Of a stretch of 44,316 nucleotides of DNA, positions 1-8,133 are shown in pieces. Position 1 is the first letter of the stretch. Each line of letters opens with the position of its first letter. Below the pieces are notes generated by a model. The model saw only the letters and a program-made list of their open reading frames with translations. It made no database searches and was not told where the DNA came from. Source of the stretch: Flavobacteriaceae bacterium (GTDB lineage: Bacteria; Bacteroidota; Bacteroidia; Flavobacteriales; Flavobacteriaceae); NCBI GenBank assembly GCA_013001285.1, contig JABDMU010000051.1, positions 1 through 44,316 on the forward strand, in the 5' to 3' direction. Both the position numbers and the translations under genes were made by a program.

Positions 1-102
1 GGCCAAGAGACCGGCAACGTTGATGCTGTCATGGACGGACAAATTGAAGAGTTTCTAAAAGCATACTTAATGATGATGGGCCAAAAAAGCTCCGATGAAT
101 AA
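1..102 (+). CDS. C-terminal end of an unidentified protein (5' end outside window)
   Basis: Frame 1 is open from the first base to a TAA at 100-102 and gives 33 residues, ending in a Met-rich segment (LMMMGQKSSDE). The beginning lies outside the window. The composition (acidic, helical, IEEFLKAY) looks like a real C-terminus, and the stop is followed 39 bases later by the ATG of the ArsC-like gene on the same strand, so the two may be co-transcribed. The fragment is too short for me to recognise a family. Confidence 0.55.
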   Translation, partial: GQETGNVDAVMDGQIEEFLKAYLMMMGQKSSDE

Positions 103-141
103 TTATTGCTTATTTTCGCAGAAATCCCTAGCTAAAAAAAT

Positions 142-483
142 ATGATCATTATTTATCACAATCCGCGCTGTCGCAAATCGAGAGATACCTTAGAAATTCT
201 TGAAACCAAGAAGGCAGATTATAAGGTGATCAAATACTTAGACACCCCATTAAGTGAAGAGAAATTAGGAAAAATCATTAAGCTTTTAAAGATAAGACCA
301 ATTGAACTTATTCGCAAAAACGAATCCATTTGGAAAGAAAATTTTAAAGACCTTGATTTTTCAGATGAAGAGCTAATTCAAGTTATGGCGAAATATCCAA
401 AACTTATTGAACGTCCAATTGTAATCAATGGTAACAAGGCCGTGATTGGGCGTCCTCCTGAGCTAATCCTTGATATTCTTTAA
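142..483 (+). CDS. arsC: ArsC/Spx-family (glutaredoxin-type) arsenate reductase-like protein
   Basis: This is a cytoplasmic thioredoxin-fold protein of 113 residues, the usual length for the ArsC/YffB/Spx superfamily. The N-terminus reads IIYHNPRCRKSRDTL, so the single active-site cysteine is C10, in the position of Cys12 of plasmid R773 ArsC. The three arginines that bind the oxyanion in ArsC have plausible equivalents at R58, R91 (ERPIV) and R104 (IGRPPE). Family knowledge says such enzymes reduce arsenate with glutathione/glutaredoxin. In Bacteroidota without an ars operon the real substrate is often unknown, and no arsR, arsB or acr3 gene is present here. The family assignment is firm; the arsenate specificity is inferred. 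Confidence 0.85.
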   Translation: MIIIYHNPRCRKSRDTLEILETKKADYKVIKYLDTPLSEEKLGKIIKLLKIRPIELIRKNESIWKENFKDLDFSDEELIQVMAKYPKLIERPIVINGNKAVIGRPPELILDIL

Positions 484-581
484 TGATTGTTCATTCTATA
501 TTTATATTCATTTAACAAATAATTAGTTTCCACCTTAATTCTTTTAACACAACATTAACCAAAGTAAAATAAACCTTGGTC

Positions 582-589
582 TATTTTTG
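582..589 (+). promoter_or_regulatory. Bacteroidota-type -7 element upstream of the TonB-dependent receptor
   Basis: TATTTTTG matches the TAnnTTTG consensus used by the Bacteroidota housekeeping sigma factor. It lies 24 bases before the ATG at 614. I see no good TTG at the -33 distance. The in-frame TTG at 587 overlaps this element, which argues that it is not the true start codon. Confidence 0.4.
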
Positions 590-613
590 GCATCTAAATT
601 GGAAACTAATCTC

Positions 614-3154
614 ATGAATAAAATATTACCAACCCTTATTTTATCTTTTGTTGCAAGCCTACTTTTGGCTCAACAAACTCCAGGTGGATCAACACCAATT
701 GTACAAAACAATACCAAAGAAATTACCAGCCCAAACCTTCAAAAAGAGGTGATCGTATCTGGTTCAATTATCGAAAAAGATACCGGCGTTCCGTTGGAAT
801 ATGCAACTGTTGCCTTTTTTAGTCAATTAGAAAACAGGATTGTAACTGGGGGGATTTCAGATGTTGATGGGAATTTTAGAATACCTGTTCCTGCCGGAGT
901 CTATGATATCTCCATTGAATTTATTTCGTTTAAAAAAGTTACCATTTCAAACAAGAAATTGATTCAGGATGAAAACCTAGGATCTTTTGCACTAGAAATA
1001 GATGCCGAATCCTTAGATGAAGTAGAGATCATTGCCGAGCGAACAACCGTAGAGTTCAGATTAGATAAAAAAATATATAATATTGGAAAAGATCTCACAG
1101 TGCGCGGAGGTACCGTAAGCGATGTCTTGGATAATGTGCCTTCTGTTTCTGTCGATGTTGAAGGGAATGTGTCATTAAGAGGTAATGATGATGTTCGTAT
1201 ATTAATCAATGGAAAACCGTCCGGATTGGTGGGCTTAAACTCAACAGATGCCTTACGCCAATTGCCTGCAGAATCTATCGAACGTGTTGAAGTCATAACT
1301 TCACCTTCTGCTCGTTATGACGCTGAAGGAACAGCTGGAATTTTAAACATCATCCTTAGACGAAGTAAGTTGCAGGGCTTAAACGGAGCGATCACAGTTA
1401 ATGGTGGCTACCCTACTTCAGCAGGTATTTCTGGGAATATAAATTACAGAACTGGCGATTTTAATTTCTTTAATACAACTGGATATAATTATAGAGAGGT
1501 TCCAGGAAATTCTTTCACTGAAACTGAATTTTTCAACGATGATGATCCGAGTACCTTCCTAACGGAAGATCGTGAATTCGATCGCATTAGAAAGGGCATT
1601 AACACAAATTTTGGCGTAGAATGGTATGTTAATGATACCTTCTCAATTACGAATTCTATTGTTTATAGAAATAGTGATAATGAAAGTAATACGATCAATT
1701 TGATTGACGAAACTGACGCCTTCGGAACAACAACTCGAACAACTAGATTTGATCCTGAACTTGAAGATGACAAGACCATTCAATATTCCTTAAACTTAGA
1801 TAAACAATGGAATGGCAATAGCGACCACAGACTGACCTTTGAGTTTCAGTATGAGACCAGTGAAGAAGATGAAAGATCGTTCGTAAATCAAGATGGAACC
1901 GATGTTGAGGATGTAAGTACTGTTGAGGCGCAAGATCGAGTTTTAATACAAACAGATTTTGTACAACCATTAGGTGAAAACGGACAATTTGAATTGGGCT
2001 ACAGAGGTAATTTCAATAAATTAGATACTGATTACAATGTTGCATTTAGTGATGACGGCATTAACTTCGAGCCGAGTTCGGCATTGAGTAATAACCTATT
2101 ATATGATGAAAATGTAAATGCTTTTTATTCTCAATTTGGAAATAAACTTGGAGAAAAATTCTCTTATTTACTCGGGTTAAGAATGGAAAGTACGCGCATT
2201 ACCATTAATCAAATAACCAGCGGTAATTTTGAAAAGAAAAATTACACGCAACTTTTTCCAACGGTGAATCTTGCTTATGAAATTACAGAAGATGAAAGTT
2301 TTACCATTGGTTATAGTAGGAGAATTAGACGTCCGCGTTCGCGTTTTATAAACCCATTTCCTTCAAGAAGTAGCCCCACGAGTCTCTTCCAAGGAGATCC
2401 AGACCTTGATCCAAGTATTTCAGATGCCTTTGACATTGGTTATTTAAACAGATTGGGCAAGCTAACTATAAGCGGATCGGTTTATTTTCAGCATGCGACA
2501 GATATTTTCTCATTTATTACAAGAGCCACAGATGATTTCTACAGTTTTGAAACTAATGAAACGGTGAACATCAATGATCCAGATTTTGACGAAATCAATG
2601 CCAACTATGATCTTGTACCTGTGGTAATAAGAGGACCAATAAATTTAGCAACAAATGACCGATATGGTGGTGAAATCACCTTTACCTACAGACCTAATAG
2701 AAAATTTAATGTCAATGCTAATTTCAATTTATTCCAATCTATTACAAAAGGAGATTATCAAGGTCAGAATTTTGATGCCGAAAATTTAAGTTGGTTTGCC
2801 AGACTTAATGCAAAATATACATTACCTGGAGCGATTGATTGGCAGACTCGCTTATTTTATCGTGGACCTAGTGAAACGGCCCAAAGTAAAAATAAAGGTA
2901 TTTTCTCAACTGATCTTGCCTTTAGTAAGGATGTATTCAATGAAAATGGATCGTTGGCTTTTAGAGTAAGTGATCTATTTAACACACGAAAACGTGTAGG
3001 TGATTCATTTACACCAACATTTAATTCTACTGGAACTTTTCAATGGCGTCAGCGCAGCTATAATGTTTCATTTACCTATAGATTCAATCAAAAGAAAAAA
3101 CGTGAACGTTCCAATGGACAAGGTGGTGATGATGATTTAGAGTTTGAAGGATAG
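614..3154 (+). CDS. Outer-membrane TonB-dependent receptor-like beta-barrel protein
   Basis: The protein has 846 residues. A signal peptide (about 1-20, ending LLLAQQ) is followed by a carboxypeptidase-regulatory-like beta-sandwich (about 45-130, with PLEYATVAFF and GISDVDGNFRIPVPAG). A TonB plug follows (about 150-250, with VSDVLDNVPSVSVD, LRGNDDVRILINGKPSG, and IERVEVITSPSARYDAEGTAG). The rest, about 570 residues, is a barrel of the outer-membrane beta-barrel family 3 type (PF14905), with an unusual basic, glycine/acid-rich tail. Such proteins are common in Flavobacteriaceae and differ from SusC in lacking a partner SusD lipoprotein, and none is present here. The substrate cannot be told from sequence. 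ATG 614 is chosen because it begins a clean signal peptide and the upstream TTG (587) sits in a promoter motif. A strong hairpin terminator follows the stop. Confidence 0.9.
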   Translation: MNKILPTLILSFVASLLLAQQTPGGSTPIVQNNTKEITSPNLQKEVIVSGSIIEKDTGVPLEYATVAFFSQLENRIVTGGISDVDGNFRIPVPAGVYDISIEFISFKKVTISNKKLIQDENLGSFALEIDAESLDEVEIIAERTTVEFRLDKKIYNIGKDLTVRGGTVSDVLDNVPSVSVDVEGNVSLRGNDDVRILINGKPSGLVGLNSTDALRQLPAESIERVEVITSPSARYDAEGTAGILNIILRRSKLQGLNGAITVNGGYPTSAGISGNINYRTGDFNFFNTTGYNYREVPGNSFTETEFFNDDDPSTFLTEDREFDRIRKGINTNFGVEWYVNDTFSITNSIVYRNSDNESNTINLIDETDAFGTTTRTTRFDPELEDDKTIQYSLNLDKQWNGNSDHRLTFEFQYETSEEDERSFVNQDGTDVEDVSTVEAQDRVLIQTDFVQPLGENGQFELGYRGNFNKLDTDYNVAFSDDGINFEPSSALSNNLLYDENVNAFYSQFGNKLGEKFSYLLGLRMESTRITINQITSGNFEKKNYTQLFPTVNLAYEITEDESFTIGYSRRIRRPRSRFINPFPSRSSPTSLFQGDPDLDPSISDAFDIGYLNRLGKLTISGSVYFQHATDIFSFITRATDDFYSFETNETVNINDPDFDEINANYDLVPVVIRGPINLATNDRYGGEITFTYRPNRKFNVNANFNLFQSITKGDYQGQNFDAENLSWFARLNAKYTLPGAIDWQTRLFYRGPSETAQSKNKGIFSTDLAFSKDVFNENGSLAFRVSDLFNTRKRVGDSFTPTFNSTGTFQWRQRSYNVSFTYRFNQKKKRERSNGQGGDDDLEFEG

Positions 3155-3170
3155 AAAAAGTAAAAGAATA

Positions 3171-3201
3171 AAAAAAGGAAGCAATTGTGCTTCCTTTTTT
3201 T
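3171..3201. terminator. Bidirectional intrinsic terminator
   Basis: GGAAGCA-attg-TGCTTCC is flanked by A6 on the left and T7 on the right. It lies between the convergent stops of the TonB receptor (3154, + strand) and the small membrane protein (3219, - strand) and can serve both. Confidence 0.85.
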
Positions 3202-3218
3202 ATATGAATTAGATTTTT

Positions 3219-3392
3219 TTAAGCTTCTCTTTTGGCTTTTTTCTCTTCACGTCTTTCTTTCATGCGTTCAATTAAAGAACCTCCTATCCAATAAGGAACA
3301 ACGAACATTATCAAAAAAATCATTAACCAAAATCCTATGGTCAATATGGTTAAAAATGCTAAAAATCCTAAATATTGATCAAATTCGAACAT
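3219..3392 (-). CDS. Small single-span membrane protein (57 aa), hypothetical
   Basis: Reading the minus strand from the ATG at 3392 gives 57 residues: a short N-terminus (MFEFDQY), a hydrophobic stretch of about 28 residues (roughly 8-36, including FWLMIFLIMFVVPYW), then a strongly charged, basic tail (ERMKERREEKKAKREA) ending at TAA. One transmembrane helix with a cytoplasmic basic tail is the expected topology. It is shorter than the usual ORF cut-off, but the amphipathic/charged organisation, the ATG start and the terminator directly after the stop support a real gene. The family is not one I can name. It is convergent with the TonB receptor and divergent from fumC. Confidence 0.65.
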   Translation of the reverse strand: MFEFDQYLGFLAFLTILTIGFWLMIFLIMFVVPYWIGGSLIERMKERREEKKAKREA

Positions 3393-3525
3393 TTAATACG
3401 TGTTTTAAAAGTTGTCACAAAGATAAGTTAACATTATGTGTTTTGCAACAGTCAATTTGAGATTTATTAACAGGTTTTCAAATGCTCATATTTATTAACA
3501 TAAGGCTATTAATAATTAAGTGAGA

Positions 3526-3560
3526 TTGCCTATTCACGAAGCTTAAAAATCGTAATTTTG
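3526..3560 (+). promoter_or_regulatory. Predicted promoter of fumC
   Basis: The -7 element TAATTTTG (3553-3560) fits TAnnTTTG exactly. A TTG at 3526-3528 lies 24 bases upstream, at the long edge of the accepted spacing. The predicted transcription start is about 20 bases before the ATG at 3586. Confidence 0.5.
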
Positions 3561-3585
3561 TATTCTATAAAACAGCCTGGTGAAT

Positions 3586-4983
3586 ATGAGTTACAGAATA
3601 GAAAAAGATACAATGGGTGAGGTTAAAGTTCCTTCCGATAAACTTTGGGGCGCTCAAACAGAGCGATCACGAAATAATTTTAAAATAGGGCCTGCAGCAT
3701 CTATGCCTTTAGAGATCATTTATGGGTTTGCATATTTAAAGAAAGCAGCAGCTTATACCAATTGTGAATTAGGTGTTTTAAATAATGAGAAACGCGATTT
3801 AATAGCAAAAGTATGTGATGAGATCCTGGCTGGTCAGCACGATGATCAATTCCCATTGGTTATATGGCAAACCGGTTCTGGAACCCAGAGCAATATGAAC
3901 GTAAATGAGGTCATAGCCAATCGCGCTCAACAAATTTCTGGTAAAAAAATTGGGGAAGGTGAAAAAACAATTCAACCCAACGACGATGTGAACAAGTCAC
4001 AATCATCTAATGACACCTTTCCTACTGGAATGCACATTGCAACTTATAAAATGATCGTTGAAAACACGATCCCAGGTGTTTCTCAACTTCGAGATACCCT
4101 TAAAAAGAAATCTGAAGATTTCAAAAATTGTGTAAAAATTGGACGCACCCATTTAATGGATGCAACTCCATTAACTTTAGGACAAGAATTTTCTGGCTAT
4201 AGATCCCAATTAGATCATGGTTTGAAGGCCCTAGAAAACACACTGGATCATCTTAGTGAATTAGCCCTTGGCGGAACAGCTGTGGGAACTGGCCTGAACA
4301 CACCAAATGGCTATGCAAAAAAAGTAGCAGCATATATTGCTGAATTTACAGGATTGCCGTTTATAACTGCTGAAAATAAGTTTGAAGCTCTTGCAGCTCA
4401 TGATGCCATTGTTGAATCTCATGGCGCCTTAAAACAATTGGCCGTTTCTCTTAATAAGATTGCAAACGATATTCGTATGATGGCCTCCGGTCCTCGTAGT
4501 GGTATTGGTGAGATAATCATCCCTGCCAATGAACCTGGAAGTTCAATTATGCCTGGAAAAGTAAATCCAACCCAATGTGAGGCTCTTACTATGGTCTGTG
4601 CTCAAGTTATTGGGAATGATACCGCCATTGCCGTTGGTGGCATGCAGGGCCATTATGAATTAAATGTCTTTAAGCCAGTTATGGCCGCAAACTTATTAGA
4701 ATCAGCACGATTGCTTGGAGATGCCTGCGTGAGTTTTGATGTGCATTGTGCATCTGGAATCGAACCTAATGAGCCCGTCATTAAAAAATTACTGAATAAT
4801 TCGTTAATGTTAGTTACTGCTTTAAATACAAAAATAGGCTATTATAAAGCAGCTGAAATAGCTAATACAGCTCACAAAAATGGGACGACACTTCGAGAAG
4901 AAGCCATAAATTTGGGGTATGTCAGTGCTGAAGATTATGATAAATGGGTTCAACCTGAAGATATGGTGGGCGGATTAAAATAA
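3586..4983 (+). CDS. fumC: Class II fumarate hydratase
   Basis: This is the cytoplasmic TCA-cycle enzyme that interconverts fumarate and L-malate without an iron-sulfur cluster. It has 465 residues, the typical length for FumC. Visible family marks are the N-terminal [14 protein letters not shown], the substrate-binding region [14 protein letters not shown], the histidine-containing [19 protein letters not shown], and the fumarase/aspartase signature [16 protein letters not shown]. An in-frame GTG lies two codons upstream (3580), but the ATG at 3586 ([13 protein letters not shown]) gives the family's usual N-terminus. The class II signature together with the GTGLN and QGHYELNVF segments favours fumarase over aspartase or argininosuccinate lyase. 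It appears monocistronic. Confidence 0.97.
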   Translation: MSYRIEKDTMGEVKVPSDKLWGAQTERSRNNFKIGPAASMPLEIIYGFAYLKKAAAYTNCELGVLNNEKRDLIAKVCDEILAGQHDDQFPLVIWQTGSGTQSNMNVNEVIANRAQQISGKKIGEGEKTIQPNDDVNKSQSSNDTFPTGMHIATYKMIVENTIPGVSQLRDTLKKKSEDFKNCVKIGRTHLMDATPLTLGQEFSGYRSQLDHGLKALENTLDHLSELALGGTAVGTGLNTPNGYAKKVAAYIAEFTGLPFITAENKFEALAAHDAIVESHGALKQLAVSLNKIANDIRMMASGPRSGIGEIIIPANEPGSSIMPGKVNPTQCEALTMVCAQVIGNDTAIAVGGMQGHYELNVFKPVMAANLLESARLLGDACVSFDVHCASGIEPNEPVIKKLLNNSLMLVTALNTKIGYYKAAEIANTAHKNGTTLREEAINLGYVSAEDYDKWVQPEDMVGGLK

Positions 4984-5034
4984 CGCTTAACTACAAAAAA
5001 CATCGATATAATACCGGATTCGGAATTAATTTAA

Positions 5035-5042
5035 TACCTTTG
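5035..5042 (+). promoter_or_regulatory. -7 promoter element upstream of the first FG-GAP protein gene
   Basis: TACCTTTG is an exact TAnnTTTG match, 21 bases before the ATG at 5064. A clear -33 TTG is not visible. The in-frame TTG at 5040 is the end of this element, so it is unlikely to be a start codon. Confidence 0.45.
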
Positions 5043-5063
5043 AAAAAACTAAATCTATTAAAA

Positions 5064-6488
5064 ATGAAAAAAACTTTACTTACTTGTCTTTCAGTTATTT
5101 GTCTGACAACCTTTATGAATGCTCAAACTACCTTTGTTGCCAAACAAATCATTAATGGCTCAACAGGGAATAATCCTTATACCCTTGCAACAGGCGACAT
5201 TGACGGTGATACTTATGCTGATATTATTGTTGGCACTGACGTGGACAATACCTTAATATGGTATAAAAATAATGGAGTCGAACCATTTACATTTACAGCA
5301 CAAACCCCTGTTACCAATACGCTACTTACCGGTATTGGTGGACTTCAGTTGGTCGATTTAAATGGAGATACATTCCTAGATATTTTAGGAACAGGCTATT
5401 CCAGTGATAATGTCGTATGGTATTCAAATAATGGATCTGGTGTTTTTACAGAGCAACCAGCAATAGGGACTGTTAGCGGTGCAAGTGGCTTGGCTACTGG
5501 AACTATTGATGCAGGCGGAACAATAGATGTGGCGGTTACAGCTTATGACGGTGGTTCAGTCGTTTGGTTTTCAAATGATGGTTCAGGAAATTTTTCTGGC
5601 CCAACAACTATTGACAATACCTTGTCGTTTCCAGGTTCTATTCAATTAAAAAATTTAAGCGAACCCGCACCTGGTCCCCTGGACGCTGTTATTTCTACGG
5701 CTACTGCTTCTGGAAATGTTGATGTAGTCGAAATTTTTAGAAATGACGGAGCAGGTAATTTTACGAAAGATGGAACTTCTGTTACTACAGGTAAAAACTA
5801 TATTTTCAATGCTTCTTTTGAAGATCTAGATGGTGATGCCTTTTTAGATATTCTGGTAACTGAAGTAGAAACCTCTCCTGGAGCAGGTGCTCTTTATTGG
5901 ATTGAAGAAGATGGTGTTGGTGGCTATACAGAAACAGTCATTTCTACAACTATTGCAAATCCTGCTGTCGCACAACACGTAGATCTTGATGATGATGGTG
6001 ATAATGATATTGTTCTAAGCAGCGGGACGCATACAGACCCCGGAGCTGGAGACCTTGTATGGTTCATTAATGACGGTTCTGGCAGTCAGAATCCTTATGG
6101 TCCACAAGTTATTATTGATGATTCACAAAGACAGGCTTTTGTGTTTTCGGCAGTAGATTTTGATAATGATGGCGATTTGGATATTGCACAATGTGCCTAT
6201 GCAGATGATGACCTTAGTTGGTTTGAAAATTTAAAATATAATACTTTAAATATTGAAAGTTCAAACTTGACCTCTATTAGTATTTACCCTAATCCAACCT
6301 CAAACGTATTAAATTTTAAAGGTTTAAATAGCGACTTTACAGTTTCTATTTACGATATCTTAGGAAAAAAGATTTTACAGGCTGATCTTAATGTAGATCA
6401 AGTACTTGACGTTTCTCATATGGCTAGTGGTGTCTATATTTTAACTCTTAACGATCAGAAAAAGACATTCAAATTTGTAAAAGAATAG
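5064..6488 (+). CDS. Secreted FG-GAP/VCBS repeat protein with T9SS type A sorting domain
   Basis: The protein has 474 residues. A signal peptide (MKKTLLTCLSVICLTTFMNAQ) leads into roughly six FG-GAP/VCBS-like beta-propeller blades, each carrying a calcium-binding-like acidic loop and a V-W-Y/F-x-N-N/D-G strand. Examples are GDIDGDTYADIIVGT, VDLNGDTFLDILGTG, EDLDGDAFLDILVTE, VDLDDDGDNDIVLSS and VDFDNDGDLDIAQCA. The last 75 or so residues form a Por-type C-terminal domain (SIYPNPTSNVLNFKG, VSIYDILGKKI, GVYILTLNDQKKTFKFVKE), which directs export by the type IX system and surface attachment or release. ATG 5064 is preferred because the upstream TTG lies in a promoter element. It is adjacent to a paralogue with the same architecture. 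Confidence 0.88.
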   Translation: MKKTLLTCLSVICLTTFMNAQTTFVAKQIINGSTGNNPYTLATGDIDGDTYADIIVGTDVDNTLIWYKNNGVEPFTFTAQTPVTNTLLTGIGGLQLVDLNGDTFLDILGTGYSSDNVVWYSNNGSGVFTEQPAIGTVSGASGLATGTIDAGGTIDVAVTAYDGGSVVWFSNDGSGNFSGPTTIDNTLSFPGSIQLKNLSEPAPGPLDAVISTATASGNVDVVEIFRNDGAGNFTKDGTSVTTGKNYIFNASFEDLDGDAFLDILVTEVETSPGAGALYWIEEDGVGGYTETVISTTIANPAVAQHVDLDDDGDNDIVLSSGTHTDPGAGDLVWFINDGSGSQNPYGPQVIIDDSQRQAFVFSAVDFDNDGDLDIAQCAYADDDLSWFENLKYNTLNIESSNLTSISIYPNPTSNVLNFKGLNSDFTVSIYDILGKKILQADLNVDQVLDVSHMASGVYILTLNDQKKTFKFVKE

Positions 6489-6540
6489 TTTTAATTGAAT
6501 CTACACGCTTTGAAGCATTTTTTGAATTAATTTGAATGAG

Positions 6541-7950
6541 ATGAGACTATATTTTTACTCATGGTTTTGCTTGCTTTTTACGATAGCACATGCATCTGGT
6601 CAAACCTCATTCAATTTATCACAATCCATCCCATTACCAGCCATTGGGGGTGATGCACCCTACAACGTAACTTCGGGCTTAATTGATAGTGATGAATACG
6701 TAGATATCGTCGTTGGAACAAGTGTTGGCAACTCCGTTTTTTGGCTGAAAAATGACACAACTGGTAATTTTATTTTACAAACAACACCCTTGAGCTCAAC
6801 AATGAACAGTGTTGGCGGCGTTGCAATTGCTGATGTCAACAATGATGGTAATAACGACGTTATTGCAACTTCTTATTTTGATGGTAAATTAGTGTGGTTT
6901 CAAAATGATGGAGCGGGAAACTTTTCTGCAGAAACTGTAATCTCCTCAACTTTAGATGGCGCTGGACAAATTTATGCCGAAGATATGGACGGCAACTCCA
7001 CCCTAGATCTGGCAGTATCTGCTTATTTGGGAAATGAGGTGGTTTGGTTTTCTAACAATGGAACGGGTAGCTTCGGTGGGAAAAATATAATTAACAATAC
7101 TATAGTAAAACCAGGAGCATTCGCAATTGATGATATGGATGGCGATGGAGATATTGACGCGGTAATTGCAAATTCTATCGATTACGGGACACCTAATGAC
7201 AGTCGCGTTGAATTGTTTTACAATGATGGTACTGGGGCGTTCACGGCTGATGTAAATCCAGTTGCTGATGACACTAAGGACTATATTTTTAGTATAATGG
7301 TGGCTGATGTCGATAATGATGCCAATCTCGATATTTTAGTAACAGACTTGGAAGGTGATCCATCATGGTTTAAGAGAACCCCTGTTGCCCCAGGAATAGC
7401 TACCTATGATGAAACAATATTGTCAACAAGTATTGCTAATCCAGCCTGCCTTGATTTTCGTGATTTAGATAATGATTCACTTGAAGATTTTGTGTTGTCA
7501 AGCGCCACCGCAGGCCCTGGGAATGATATTGTATGGTTTAAAAACGATGGTCTGGGTGGATTTGGATCAGAAACTGTGATCGACAATACACAGAGCCAAG
7601 CGTATACTTTTACTTTCGCAGATTTTGATCTTGATAATGACATAGATATTGCTTCAGTTGCCTATAATGATGATAAGATCAATATTTTTATCAACCAATT
7701 TTATACGCTATCATTAGAAAATAATGCGATGACTCAAATTGGAATTTTTCCAAATCCGAGTTCAGGCAAACTATATTTCAAAGGATTAAATTCAAGTATT
7801 ATGATTTCGGTCTATGATATTCTTGGTAAGGAAATTCTTAAAACAAAGTTAGAACACTCCCAATCACTTGATGTTTCTAATATGACTAAGGGCGTTTATT
7901 TTTTAACGCTGCATGATCAGAAATTGACATTCAAGTTTATTAAGGAATAA
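6541..7950 (+). CDS. Second secreted FG-GAP/VCBS repeat protein with T9SS sorting domain (tandem paralogue)
   Basis: This protein of 469 residues has the same layout as its upstream neighbour: signal peptide (about 1-21, ending HASGQ), repeated acidic-loop blades (IADVNNDGNNDVIATS, DDMDGDGDIDAVIAN, VADVDNDANLDILVTD, ADFDLDNDIDIASVA) and a C-terminal sorting domain (GIFPNPSSGKLYFKG, VYDILGKEILK, KGVYFLTLHDQKLTFKFIKE). Residue-by-residue similarity along the whole length indicates a tandem duplication. It begins 52 bases after the first gene's stop and is followed by a strong terminator, so the two may form one transcript. An in-frame TTG at 6532 is an alternative start, but ATG 6541 gives a good signal peptide. 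The ligand is unknown. Confidence 0.88.
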   Translation: MRLYFYSWFCLLFTIAHASGQTSFNLSQSIPLPAIGGDAPYNVTSGLIDSDEYVDIVVGTSVGNSVFWLKNDTTGNFILQTTPLSSTMNSVGGVAIADVNNDGNNDVIATSYFDGKLVWFQNDGAGNFSAETVISSTLDGAGQIYAEDMDGNSTLDLAVSAYLGNEVVWFSNNGTGSFGGKNIINNTIVKPGAFAIDDMDGDGDIDAVIANSIDYGTPNDSRVELFYNDGTGAFTADVNPVADDTKDYIFSIMVADVDNDANLDILVTDLEGDPSWFKRTPVAPGIATYDETILSTSIANPACLDFRDLDNDSLEDFVLSSATAGPGNDIVWFKNDGLGGFGSETVIDNTQSQAYTFTFADFDLDNDIDIASVAYNDDKINIFINQFYTLSLENNAMTQIGIFPNPSSGKLYFKGLNSSIMISVYDILGKEILKTKLEHSQSLDVSNMTKGVYFLTLHDQKLTFKFIKE

Positions 7951-7969
7951 CAATTTTCATAAAAAAAGT

Positions 7970-8003
7970 AAAAAGCAGATGACAGATTCATCTGCTTTTT
8001 TTT
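7970..8003 (+). terminator. Intrinsic terminator after the FG-GAP gene pair
   Basis: AAAAAGCAGATGA-cagat-TCATCTGCTTTTT forms a 13-pair stem with a 5-base loop and continues into a run of T. It lies 20 bases after the stop of the second FG-GAP gene. Confidence 0.9.
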
Positions 8004-8133
8004 TTGCTAGTTAATAATTCTCATGCCTACAGATATAATAATTTGGTAAAGTATAATTGGGTTCGAAAAAAAACGTCAACTTTTAATTTTATATTTTTAC
8101 CAAAATTCGGTAACAGAATACTAAAATTCGCTA

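Noticed and set aside
142-483. An arsenic-resistance operon around the ArsC-like gene
   Set aside because: No arsR, arsB/acr3 or arsM gene is near; the neighbours are unrelated.
587-3154. A SusC/SusD polysaccharide-utilisation locus
   Set aside because: The receptor is of the outer-membrane barrel family 3 type, no SusD-like lipoprotein or glycoside hydrolase gene is nearby, and the next gene on the strand is fumC.
3185-3460. A + strand reading frame of 91 codons starting with a Cys/Phe-rich sequence
   Set aside because: It is low-complexity, starts inside the receptor's terminator hairpin and lies opposite the better-supported small membrane protein gene at 3219-3392.
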